This document shows positions 24,554 to 32,350 of a stretch of 64,000 bases of DNA, one piece after another. The DNA is taken from positions 2,667,501 through 2,731,500 of the forward strand of contig NZ_CP033324.1 of NCBI RefSeq assembly GCF_003710085.1. Direction: 5' to 3'. Every line of letters starts with the position of its first letter. The first letter of the stretch is position 1. This DNA is from Nocardioides pantholopis (GTDB lineage Bacteria; Actinomycetota; Actinomycetes; Propionibacteriales; Nocardioidaceae). A model generated the notes under the pieces. That model worked only from the letters and a program-made list of their open reading frames with translations. It was not told where the DNA came from and ran no database searches. The position numbers were made by a program, and so were the translations under genes.

Positions 24554-24733
24554 ATGAGCACCAAGGACCTCATCTCCGGATACGCCGCCTACACCGACGC
24601 CGCCGAGCTGGGCACCGCGCACGCCGACGCCCCCGCCATCACGCCCACTGTCACGTCCTCGGCGTTCTGCGTCGCGACCTCCGCGGCGGTCGTGTCCGCC
24701 AGCGTCGACAACACCTTCGACCACGGCTGCTGA
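24554..24733 (+). CDS. Lanthipeptide precursor 4
   Basis: A 59-residue precursor: leader MSTKDLISGYAAYTDAAEL, linker GTAHADAPAITP, core from SSAFC to NTFDHGC. The core is richer in Ala/Val and has fewer Ser than precursors 2 and 3. The linker and core resemble precursor 5, whose start is only 13 bp after its stop, so these two are one message and a probable duplication pair. Confidence 0.9.
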   Translation: MSTKDLISGYAAYTDAAELGTAHADAPAITPTVTSSAFCVATSAAVVSASVDNTFDHGC

Positions 24734-24746
24734 TCCGGGAGATCTG

Positions 24747-24935
24747 ATGAGCACCCACGACCTGATCGCTGGCTACGCGTCCTACACCGACGCTGCCGAG
24801 CTCGGCAGCACCCGTGCCGACGCCCCGGCCATCACCCCGACCACGACCGTGACCACCTCCTCGGCGTTCTGCGCCGCCACGGTCAGCGCCGCCTCCGCGG
24901 CGTCGGTCGACAACACCCTGGAGCACGGCTGCTGA
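24747..24935 (+). CDS. Lanthipeptide precursor 5
   Basis: A 62-residue precursor, the longest: leader MSTHDLIAGYASYTDAAEL, linker GSTRADAPAITP, a Thr-rich TTTVTT, then the core SSAFC to NTLEHGC. GGGAG lies close before the ATG. It is followed by a strong terminator, so precursor and exporter messages are separate. Confidence 0.9.
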   Translation: MSTHDLIAGYASYTDAAELGSTRADAPAITPTTTVTTSSAFCAATVSAASAASVDNTLEHGC

Positions 24936-24950
24936 GCCGCTCTCCGCGAC

Positions 24951-24994
24951 GCCGACGGGCGGTGCCTCCCCACCGGGGGGCACCGCCCGTCGGC
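24951..24994 (+). terminator. Strong terminator after precursor 5
   Basis: A perfect 16-bp stem (GCCGACGGGCGGTGCC / GGCACCGCCCGTCGGC) encloses a 12-nt loop that can itself pair CCCC with GGGG. It starts 15 nt after the stop. A short pyrimidine run (TCTCCC) follows instead of U's, as usual in high-GC actinobacteria. Confidence 0.85.
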
Positions 24995-25081
24995 GTCTCC
25001 CACCGGTTCTCCCCACGGCGGTCCTCCGCCATGGGGCGGAGGGCCGGCGTCCCGCCTCGTCCGGCCCGACGACGCAGCGAG

Positions 25082-25126
25082 ATCGGCGCGCAGCCGGACT
25101 CGCCGAGCCGCTCCGGCTCCTAGCGT
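25082..25126 (+). promoter_or_regulatory. Cluster dyad + TAGCGT promoter (site 7)
   Basis: ATCGGCGCGCAGCCGGAC (25082-25099) is a weaker copy of the dyad. It is followed after 21 bp by TAGCGT (25121-25126), 76 bp before the exporter genes. Confidence 0.6.
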
Positions 25127-25201
25127 GAGGAACACCCGCCCGCCGGCCCCGGCCGCCACCACCCGGACCGCCACCGACGGGCCCCCGACGAAAGCGATCC
25201 C

Positions 25202-26932
25202 ATGCTGACTGTGATCCGCAACCACCTGCGGCCCCTGCGGGGCTCCCTGGCCCTGCTCGGGCTCCTGCAGGTCCTCAGCGTCGCCGCGAGCCTCTACCTG
25301 CCCACCCTCAACGCGCGCCTCATCGACGACGGGGTGGCCCAGGGCGACCAGTCGACGATCTGGCGCATCGGCGGCTGGATGCTGCTGCTGAGCGTCGGCC
25401 AGCTCGCGCTCGCCGGGCTCGCGGTGTGGACCGGAGCCCGGATCGCCACGTACTTCGGCCGCGACCTGCGCGAGCGGGTGTTCACCGCGGTGATGGGTCT
25501 GGGCTCCGGGCAGCAGCGTCGCATCGGCCAGTCCTCGCTGATCACCCGCTGCGGCAGCGACGTCATGCAGGTGCAGATGCTCCTGCTGCTGTTCTGCACG
25601 GTGCTCCTGACCGCCCCGCTGACGATGGTGGGCGCGATCGTGATGGGGGTGCGCGAGGACCCGCGGCTCTCGGTCCTGATGGCGGTCGCCGTGCCGGTCC
25701 TGGTGCTGGTCATCGGCCTCTTCGCGTGGCTGGCGGTGCCGGGCTACCGGCGCATGCAGGGCCAGATCGACCAGGTGAACCGCATCCTGCGCGAGCAGCT
25801 CGCCGGGCTGCGGGTCGTCCGGGTCTTCCGCCGCGAGCAGCACGAGCAGCAGCGCTTCGACCGCGCCAGCGACGAGATGATCGCGACGTCCAAGGGCGTC
25901 GGTCGCCTGTACCTGGCGCTCGGCCCGGTCGTGACGCTGCTGATGAACCTCGGCATCGTCGCCGTGATCTGGTTCGGTGGCGGCCGGGTGGCTGCCGGAG
26001 AGATCGGGATCGGCTCGATCGCGGCGTTCATCACCTACCTGCTCCAGATCATGTCGGCGGTGCTGATGACCACCGCGATCGTGATGCAGCTGCCGCGCGC
26101 CCGGGTCTCGGCCGGGCGGATCCGCGAGGTCCTCGACGCCGAGCCGACCCTGGCCGAGAAGGCCGGCGCTCGCCCCGCGACCGACCCCGCCCGTGGCCTG
26201 GAGGCCCGGGGCGCGACCCTGCGGCACCCGGGTGCCCAGCAGCCGGTCCTGCGGGACGTGACCCTGCGGCTGCGGCCGGGGCAGCGCACCGCCGTCGTCG
26301 GCTCCACCGGCGCCGGCAAGTCGACACTGGTGCAGCTGCTCGCGCGCCAGCTCGACGCGAGCGAGGGCTCGGTCCTCCTCGACGGCGTCGACATCCGCGA
26401 GCACCGGCTCCAGGACGTGCGCCGGAGCGTCGGGATCGTGCCGCAGCGCGCGTACCTGTTCTCCGGCACCGTGGCCAGCAACCTGCGCTACGGCGCGAGC
26501 GACGCGACCGACGACCTGCTGTGGCAGGCGCTGGGCGTCGCGCAGGCCGAGGACTTCGTCCGCGAGCTGCCCGGCGGGCTGGAGGCGCCGATCGCCTCGG
26601 GCGGCACCAACCTCTCCGGCGGCCAGCGCCAGCGCCTGTGCATCGCCCGGGCCCTGGTCCTGCGCCCCCGCTTCTACCTCTTCGACGACTCGCTCTCCGC
26701 CCTCGACACCCGCACCGACGCGAACCTGCGCCGCGCCCTGACCGACTGGGCCGGGGACGCCGCTGTCGTGTTCGTGTCCCAGCGCCTCTCGAGCGTCGCC
26801 GGCGCCGACCAGATCGTCGTCCTCGAGCGGGGAGCCGTCGTCGGCTGCGGGACCCACGAGGCGCTGCTGCGCGAGTGCCCCACCTACACCGAGTTCGTCG
26901 AGTCCCAGGCGACCCAGGAGGAACTGGTATGA
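25202..26932 (+). CDS. ABC exporter half-transporter, degenerate ATPase site
   Basis: A 576-residue half-transporter with six membrane helices (about 15-300) fused to an ATPase domain. Walker A is GSTGAGKS, the signature LSGGQRQRL, and Walker B YLFDDSLSALD, so the catalytic Glu after Walker B is Asp. That change is typical of one chain of heterodimeric exporters. There is no N-terminal C39 protease, so leader removal needs the M16 pair. ATGA overlap with the second chain. Confidence 0.92.
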   Translation: MLTVIRNHLRPLRGSLALLGLLQVLSVAASLYLPTLNARLIDDGVAQGDQSTIWRIGGWMLLLSVGQLALAGLAVWTGARIATYFGRDLRERVFTAVMGLGSGQQRRIGQSSLITRCGSDVMQVQMLLLLFCTVLLTAPLTMVGAIVMGVREDPRLSVLMAVAVPVLVLVIGLFAWLAVPGYRRMQGQIDQVNRILREQLAGLRVVRVFRREQHEQQRFDRASDEMIATSKGVGRLYLALGPVVTLLMNLGIVAVIWFGGGRVAAGEIGIGSIAAFITYLLQIMSAVLMTTAIVMQLPRARVSAGRIREVLDAEPTLAEKAGARPATDPARGLEARGATLRHPGAQQPVLRDVTLRLRPGQRTAVVGSTGAGKSTLVQLLARQLDASEGSVLLDGVDIREHRLQDVRRSVGIVPQRAYLFSGTVASNLRYGASDATDDLLWQALGVAQAEDFVRELPGGLEAPIASGGTNLSGGQRQRLCIARALVLRPRFYLFDDSLSALDTRTDANLRRALTDWAGDAAVVFVSQRLSSVAGADQIVVLERGAVVGCGTHEALLRECPTYTEFVESQATQEELV

Positions 26933-28800
26933 GCCTCACACTGCCCGCCCGCCTGCGGATCGGCCCCGAGGGCCGCCGCTTCTTCGCGCTGCTGCGCCCG
27001 GTGCGCGGCCGGGTCGCGCTCCTGCTGGTGCTCTCCGCCGCCAGCGTCGGGATCGGCGCGACCGGGCCGCTCGTGCTCGGTCGTGCCACCGACGCCCTCT
27101 TCGCCGGAGTGCTGGGCGCCCAGCTGCCCGCGGACCGGTCGAAGGCCGAGGTCGTCGAGGCCCTGCGTGGGTCCGACCAGGACGCCTTCGCCGCCGTGGT
27201 CTCCGGCGCCGACGTCGTGCCCGGCCAGGGCATCGACTTCGGGGAGGTGGCGGGCATCCTGGGCCTCGCCATCGCGCTCTTCCTGACCGCCCTGGTGATC
27301 CAGCTCTTCGTCGCCCACCAGCTCAACTACGCGATCCACGAGGTGATCCGCGACCTGCGCACCCGCTGCGAGCGCAAGATCAACCGGCTCCCGGTGGCGA
27401 CCGCGGACGCCAGTCCCCGCGGCGACCTGCTCTCGCGGGTCACCAACGACATCGACAACGTCACGGTCTCGATGACCCAGAGCCTGGGACAGATGGTCAC
27501 GTCGGTGCTGACCGCGTTCAGCGTGCTCGGCTTCATGCTCTACCTCTCGCCGCTGCTCACGCTGGTCGTGGTGGCCACGCTGCCGCTCGCCGCGGTGGCC
27601 ACCAAGGCCCTGATGAAGCGCTCCCAGCCGTCGTTCGTCGCCCAGTGGCAGCACCTCGGGGCGATGAACGTGACGCTCGACGAGAGCATCACCGGCTACG
27701 AGGTCGCCAGCGCCTTCGACCGCGAGGACGAGCACGTCGCGGCGTTCCGCCGGCAGAACGACGACCTGGCCCGCGCATCCCTGCGAGCCCAGGGGCTCAG
27801 CGGCCTCGCCGCTCCGCTGATGGGCTTCGTCGGGAACCTGTCCTACGTCCTCATCTGCGTGGTCGGCGGCCTGCGGGTCGCCACCGGGACGATGACCCTC
27901 GGCGGGGTCCAGGCCTTCATCCAGTACGGGCGCCAGTTCTCCCAGCCGATCGGCGAGATCTCGGGCATGCTCAACGAGCTCCAGTCCGGCTTCGCGTCCG
28001 CCGACCGGGTCTTCGCGTTCCTCGACCTCCCCGAGGAGGAGGTGGGGGTGCCCAGCGGCACGCCCACGTCCGGTCGCATCGAGCTGGAGGGCGTGACCTT
28101 CGGCTACAGCCCCGACCGTGCCGTCGTCCACGACCTCGACCTGGTCGCCGAGCCGGGCCAGAGCGTCGCGATCGTGGGGCCCAGCGGCGCCGGGAAGACC
28201 ACGCTGGTCAACCTGCTGCTGCGCTTCTACGACCCCGACTCCGGCCGGGTGCTGCTCGACGGGCGCGACATCTCCGCGATGTCGCGCGCCGACCTGCGCT
28301 CCCGGATCGGGATCGTGCTCCAGGACACCTGGCTCTTCGAGGGGACGATCCGGGAGAACATCGCGTACGGCGCCCCCGGCGCCACCGACGCCCAGGTCGA
28401 GCGGGCGGCGCTGCTCTCGAACGTCGACCAGTTCGCCGACGCACTGCCCGACGGCCTCGACACCGTCCTCGACCAGGACGGCCACAACCTGTCCGCCGGG
28501 GAGCGTCAGCTGATCACGATCGCCCGGGCGTTCGTCGCGGAGCCGGAGATCCTGATCCTGGACGAGGCCACCAGCTCCGTGGACTCCCGCACCGCGATGC
28601 TGGTGCAGAAGGCGATGGTCTCGCTGCGCCAGGGCCGCACCAGCCTGGTCATCGCCCACCGGCTCTCGACGGTCCGTGACGCGGACCGGATCGTGGTGCT
28701 GGAGGACGGCCGGGTCGTGGAGAGCGGCACCCACGACGAGCTGCTCGCGGCCCACGGCACCTATGCCGAGCTCCAGCAGAGCCAGTTCGTCCCCGCCTGA
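26929..28800 (+). CDS. ABC exporter half-transporter, canonical ATPase site
   Basis: A 623-residue half-transporter. It has six membrane helices with a roughly 50-residue insertion in the first outer loop (RSKAEVVEALRGSDQDAF and following), then an ATPase with Walker A GPSGAGKT, signature LSAGERQLI, and Walker B ILDEATSSVD with the catalytic Glu. It should pair with the preceding protein and export the lanthipeptides. The outer-loop insertion is longer than usual for the family. Confidence 0.92.
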   Translation: MSLTLPARLRIGPEGRRFFALLRPVRGRVALLLVLSAASVGIGATGPLVLGRATDALFAGVLGAQLPADRSKAEVVEALRGSDQDAFAAVVSGADVVPGQGIDFGEVAGILGLAIALFLTALVIQLFVAHQLNYAIHEVIRDLRTRCERKINRLPVATADASPRGDLLSRVTNDIDNVTVSMTQSLGQMVTSVLTAFSVLGFMLYLSPLLTLVVVATLPLAAVATKALMKRSQPSFVAQWQHLGAMNVTLDESITGYEVASAFDREDEHVAAFRRQNDDLARASLRAQGLSGLAAPLMGFVGNLSYVLICVVGGLRVATGTMTLGGVQAFIQYGRQFSQPIGEISGMLNELQSGFASADRVFAFLDLPEEEVGVPSGTPTSGRIELEGVTFGYSPDRAVVHDLDLVAEPGQSVAIVGPSGAGKTTLVNLLLRFYDPDSGRVLLDGRDISAMSRADLRSRIGIVLQDTWLFEGTIRENIAYGAPGATDAQVERAALLSNVDQFADALPDGLDTVLDQDGHNLSAGERQLITIARAFVAEPEILILDEATSSVDSRTAMLVQKAMVSLRQGRTSLVIAHRLSTVRDADRIVVLEDGRVVESGTHDELLAAHGTYAELQQSQFVPA

Positions 28801-28813
28801 GCCCAGCACGAAC

Positions 28814-28856
28814 GAAGGGCCCCTGCCTTGCGTGGAACGCAAGGCAGGGGCCCTTC
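28814..28856. terminator. Bidirectional 20-bp hairpin between exporter and tRNA-Asn
   Basis: GAAGGGCCCCTGCCTTGCGT pairs perfectly with ACGCAAGGCAGGGGCCCTTC across a GGA loop. It separates the rightward exporter genes from the leftward tRNA and ends in TTCTCCT on the plus strand. Confidence 0.88.
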
Positions 28857-28861
28857 TCCTG

Positions 28862-28934
28862 CTCCCCCGGTTGGACTCGAACCAACAACCCTCCGGTTAA
28901 CAGCCGAATGCTCTGCCAGTTGAGCTACAGGGGA
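28862..28934 (-). tRNA. tRNA-Asn (anticodon GTT)
   Basis: A 73-nt cloverleaf on the minus strand: acceptor TCCCCTG/CGGGGGA (one T-G pair), D arm GCTC/GAGC, anticodon stem TTCGG/CCGGA with loop CTGTTAA, T arm GTTGG-TTCGAGT-CCAAC, discriminator G. CCA is not encoded; GCA follows. Confidence 0.95.
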
Positions 28935-28992
28935 TCGGTGCAGCGCGGGAAACCCTAGCAAGCGCTCGCGCTCGAAGAAAATTCGGGAGGCC

Positions 28993-29490
28993 TCAGGCCA
29001 GTCCCAGGTCGGCACGGGCCTCGTCGAGAGCGGCGCGGGCCGCGGCCCGGACCTCGGGGCGATCGGGGTCGACGCCCTCGTCGTACTCGTAGAACCAGGC
29101 CACCGGCCGGTGGCCGCCGGGCGCCCGGCGGGCGATCACCCGGACCCCGCCGCCGGCGACCGGGACGTGGCGCTGCAGGACGACGCTCGCGGTGACCCGC
29201 TCCCGGACCAGCTCCAGCACCCGCCCCGGTTCGGTGAGCACCAGGACGTGCCGGGGGCGCTGCTCGCCCCAGGTGCCGACCTCGAGGACGCACAGCGCCT
29301 CGGTCTCCTTGTCCCACTCGGCGGACTCGACCTGCTCCCACGGGATCCGGATCGTCGCGTCGCCGTCCGGCACGTACAGCGCGTCGCGGGTCCCGCCCAC
29401 CGGTCCGCGGTCGCTGACCGCCCAGGCCAGCAGCCGCTCCCCCGGCCCGACGGCGAACGGCGCCGGCGTACGCCGCAGTCGCGGGATCAC
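28993..29490 (-). CDS. Conserved hypothetical protein downstream of dnaG
   Basis: A 165-residue soluble protein starting with a GTG that overlaps the dnaG stop. The sequence is all-beta in character (LLAWAVSDRGPVGGTRDALYVPDG, IPWEQVESAEWD, WYEYDEGVD near the end) and resembles actinobacterial proteins annotated only as hypothetical. The overlap implies co-expression with primase. I do not recognise an activity. Confidence 0.75.
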   Translation of the reverse strand: MIPRLRRTPAPFAVGPGERLLAWAVSDRGPVGGTRDALYVPDGDATIRIPWEQVESAEWDKETEALCVLEVGTWGEQRPRHVLVLTEPGRVLELVRERVTASVVLQRHVPVAGGGVRVIARRAPGGHRPVAWFYEYDEGVDPDRPEVRAAARAALDEARADLGLA

Positions 29491-31385
29491 TCGGCGCCGA
29501 CCACGCGGTCGCGCAGCGCGCGGCGGTGCTGCTCGAGCGCCGCCAGCTCGCCGAACATCCGGTTGTACTCCGCTGCCTGCTCGACCGGGTTGGTGCGCTG
29601 CAGCCGCGACTTGATGTCGGCGATCCGGCGCATAGCGGTCAGCTCCAGCAGCCGGGTCACGTGCAGCGCGACGTACGCCGCGTCCGGCTCCTTCGCGGTC
29701 AGCAGCGGCTCGACCGCCAGCGCGCTGATCGCCGAGGAGACCTCGGGCTCGGTCGCCGCGTCGCGCAGCCGGCTGGCCCAGGTGGGGTCGCCGGAGCCGG
29801 CGGCCGGGCCGCCGAGCGCGGTGACGGCCTCCCAGACGCCGCGGTAGGTGGGGTGCCGGAAGTCGTTCGGGCCGACCTCGCCGGTGAGCCGGCCGATCGC
29901 CATCGGGTGCTGCACCACGAGCTTGAGGGTCTCGCGCTCCAGCTGGAAGCGCGGGTCGCGCAGGTCCGGGAGCTGGCGGCGCGGTGGGGTCGCCGGCGCG
30001 GCCTCGGGGGTGGGGGCCGGGCGGCGGCCGCGCTCGGCGCGCTGGGTGCCGGCCGGGCGGTTGGTCGCCCGGCGCACCTCGGCGCGGGCCTCCTCGACGT
30101 CCACCCCGATCATCCCGGCCAGCTCGCGCGCGAACGCGTCCACCTTCGACCGGTCCCGGATGCTGGAGACCAGCCGCGCGCCCTCGCGCAGCGCGTCGAT
30201 GCGCCCGTCGGCGCGGTCCAGGTCGTACTTCTCCACGACGTTGGCCAGCACGAAGCGGTACAGCGGCACCCGCTTGGCCACCAGCTCCCGCACGGCGGCG
30301 TCGCCGTGCTGGATCCGCAGGTCGCACGGGTCCAGGCCGTCGGGCTCGACGGCGACATAGGTCTGGGAGACGAAGTTCTGGTCGCCGGCGAACGCCCGGA
30401 GCGCGGCCTTCTGGCCGGCGGCGTCGCCGTCGAAGGTGAAGATCACCTCGCCGCGGAACTCCTCGTGGTCGTGCATGAAGCGGCGCAGCGTCTTGGCGTG
30501 GTCGTCGCCGAAGGCGGTCCCGCAGGTCGCGACGGCGGTGCCGACCCCGGCCAGGTGGCAGGCCATCACGTCGGTGTAGCCCTCGACAACGACGGCCTGG
30601 GAGGTCCGGGCCATCTCCTTGCGCGCCAGGTCCAGCCCGTAGAGCACGTGGCTCTTCTTGTAGATCGGGGTCTCGGAGGTGTTGAGGTACTTGGCGTCGA
30701 TCTTGTCGTCGTCGAAGATCCGCCGGGCGCCGAAGCCGATCGTCTCCCCGCTGGCCTCGCGGATCGGCCACAGCAGCCGGCCGCGGAACCGGTCGTAGAG
30801 GGACCGGCCGCGGGCGACGAGACCGCCGACCACGACCTCCTCCTCGCTGAAGCCACGGGCCCGCAGGTGCCGGAAGAGCGCCTCGCCGTCGCGCGGCGCG
30901 AACCCGATGCCGAAGGTCTCCGCCGCGGTCTGGTCGAAGCCGCGCTCGGCGAGGAACCGGCGGGCCACGACCGCGTCGGGGGTCAGCAGCTGCTCGGCGT
31001 AGAACTCCTGGGCGACCCGGTGCGCCTCGATCAGCTTGCCGCGCTGCGGGCCGCGCGGACGGTCCTCGTGGCCGTCACCCTCCTCGCGCTGCAGCTGGAC
31101 GCCGTACTTGTCGGCGAGCCGCTCGACGGACTCGGCGAAGCTGAGCGCGTCGATCTGCATGACGAAGTTGATGACGTCGCCACCGGCCTGGCAGCCGAAG
31201 CAGTAGTAGAACCCGCGGCTGGGCGTGACCTGGAAGGACGGGGACTTCTCGTCGTGGAAGGGGCACAGCCCCTTCATCGACCCGCCGCCGGCGTTGCGCA
31301 GTGTGACGTAGCCCTGCACCACATCGTCGATGCGTGCCTTCTCGCGCACCTCGGCGATGCTCTGCTCGCGTATCCGGCCGGCCAC
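29487..31385 (-). CDS. dnaG: DNA primase
   Basis: A 632-residue primase. The N-terminal zinc ribbon has Cys41, His44, Cys62 and Cys65 (CPFHDEKS to CFGC), the catalytic core has TOPRIM motifs VVEGYTDVMA and TFDGDAAGQKA, and the C-terminal ~150 residues are the helicase-binding region. An Ala/Pro/Arg-rich linker (around 440-460) is as in actinobacteria. It starts at GTG 31385 with TAGGAT 7 bp upstream, so the message is probably leaderless. Confidence 0.97.
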   Translation of the reverse strand: MAGRIREQSIAEVREKARIDDVVQGYVTLRNAGGGSMKGLCPFHDEKSPSFQVTPSRGFYYCFGCQAGGDVINFVMQIDALSFAESVERLADKYGVQLQREEGDGHEDRPRGPQRGKLIEAHRVAQEFYAEQLLTPDAVVARRFLAERGFDQTAAETFGIGFAPRDGEALFRHLRARGFSEEEVVVGGLVARGRSLYDRFRGRLLWPIREASGETIGFGARRIFDDDKIDAKYLNTSETPIYKKSHVLYGLDLARKEMARTSQAVVVEGYTDVMACHLAGVGTAVATCGTAFGDDHAKTLRRFMHDHEEFRGEVIFTFDGDAAGQKAALRAFAGDQNFVSQTYVAVEPDGLDPCDLRIQHGDAAVRELVAKRVPLYRFVLANVVEKYDLDRADGRIDALREGARLVSSIRDRSKVDAFARELAGMIGVDVEEARAEVRRATNRPAGTQRAERGRRPAPTPEAAPATPPRRQLPDLRDPRFQLERETLKLVVQHPMAIGRLTGEVGPNDFRHPTYRGVWEAVTALGGPAAGSGDPTWASRLRDAATEPEVSSAISALAVEPLLTAKEPDAAYVALHVTRLLELTAMRRIADIKSRLQRTNPVEQAAEYNRMFGELAALEQHRRALRDRVVGAE

Positions 31386-31406
31386 GGCGCCGATCCTACG
31401 GCCGGG

Positions 31407-32321
31407 TCAGTACGCCCCCGACATCACGTTCCCCAGGGGCTCCCCGGCGGCGTAGCGGTGCAGCTGGTCGCGCACCAGTCGGTGGGCCCGGGGCCACATG
31501 GCGCTGCTCGCGCCGCCGACGTGCGGGGAGATGAGCAGGTTCGGGATGTCCCACAGCGGGCTCTCCCGGGGCAGCGGCTCGATGTCGACGACGTCGACGG
31601 CCGCGCGCAGCCGGCCCGCCTTCAGCTCGGCGACCAGGTCCGCGGTCACGACGACGGCGCCGCGGGCGACGTTGACCAGCAGCGCCCCGTCCCTCATCCG
31701 GGCCAGGAACTCGGCGTCCACCAGGCCGCGGGTCTCGTCGGTGAGCGGGACCACGAGGATGACCACGTCGGCCTCCGGCACCAGGGTCGGCAGCTCGGTG
31801 AACGCGTGCACGCCCTCGCGGGCGGTGCGCGCGACCCGGACCACCTCGACCTCGAAGGGCTGCAACCGGGCCTCGATCGCGGCGCCGATCGCGCCGTACC
31901 CGATGAGCAGCACCCGCTTGTCGGCCAGCGCGGGCCGCCACTGGGGCTCCCACTCCCGGCGGTCGTGGGCCCGGACGAACTCCGGGATCCCGCGCAGCGC
32001 AGCCAGGGTGAGGGTGAGGGTGAGCTCGGCGGTGGACGTGTCGTGGATGCCCCGGCCGTTGCACAGGGTCACCCCCTCCGGCACCCGGCTGCGGACGTTG
32101 TCGACGCCCGCCGAGAGGGTCTGGACCACCTCGAGGCCGGTCATCTGGGGCAGCACGTCGCCGACGTCGGGGCTCATCCGGTACGGCGTCACGTAGAACC
32201 GCACGTCGCCCACCGAGTCCGGCACCCGCTCGCTGGGGTCCACCACCTCGTAGTCCAGGCCGGCGGGCGGGTCGCCGAGGAGCTCGGGGTCGAAGGGCAG
32301 CCAGACGAGCGGTCGGGACAC
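31407..32321 (-). CDS. D-2-hydroxyacid dehydrogenase family protein
   Basis: A 304-residue NAD(P)-dependent dehydrogenase: dinucleotide site LLIGYGAIGAAIEARL, catalytic Arg in VNVARGAVV, Glu in DIEPLPRESPLW, and His in SPHVGGAS. AGGAGGAAC precedes the GTG at 32321. It lies just 21 bp downstream of dnaG in the opposite reading order of the minus strand, so it may belong to the same transcription direction as dgt and dnaG. The substrate is unassigned. Confidence 0.88.
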   Translation of the reverse strand: MSRPLVWLPFDPELLGDPPAGLDYEVVDPSERVPDSVGDVRFYVTPYRMSPDVGDVLPQMTGLEVVQTLSAGVDNVRSRVPEGVTLCNGRGIHDTSTAELTLTLTLAALRGIPEFVRAHDRREWEPQWRPALADKRVLLIGYGAIGAAIEARLQPFEVEVVRVARTAREGVHAFTELPTLVPEADVVILVVPLTDETRGLVDAEFLARMRDGALLVNVARGAVVVTADLVAELKAGRLRAAVDVVDIEPLPRESPLWDIPNLLISPHVGGASSAMWPRAHRLVRDQLHRYAAGEPLGNVMSGAY

Positions 32322-32350
32322 GGGAGTTCCTCCTGGGGGTGGGGGCCGGC

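Larger units (their letters stand above)
23832..24571 (+). repeat. Tandemly duplicated precursor cassette
   Basis: The segment from the end of precursor 2 to the leader of precursor 3 recurs from the end of precursor 3 to the leader of precursor 4. Shared parts are CAGACCCAGGAGCACGG, the GACCCCC hairpin, ATGACGCATTTCGCGGGCG, the GGCAGGAGGGCGCCG run, the dyad, AAATAGCGT and GAAGGAGAACCACC. Start codons are 440 and 438 bp apart. This is recent tandem duplication of a gene-hairpin-promoter unit. Confidence 0.85.

Noticed and set aside
7062..28800. Thioviridamide-like thioamitide cluster
   Set aside because: Kinase, HopA1 lyase and HFCD are shared with thioamitides, but no YcaO or TfuA gene is present and an LLM reductase is, which fits class V lanthipeptides better.
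28814..28856. The 20-bp perfect hairpin as an IS end or attachment site next to tRNA-Asn
   Set aside because: It lies between convergent transcription units, has no second copy in the window and no integrase nearby; a bidirectional terminator explains it.
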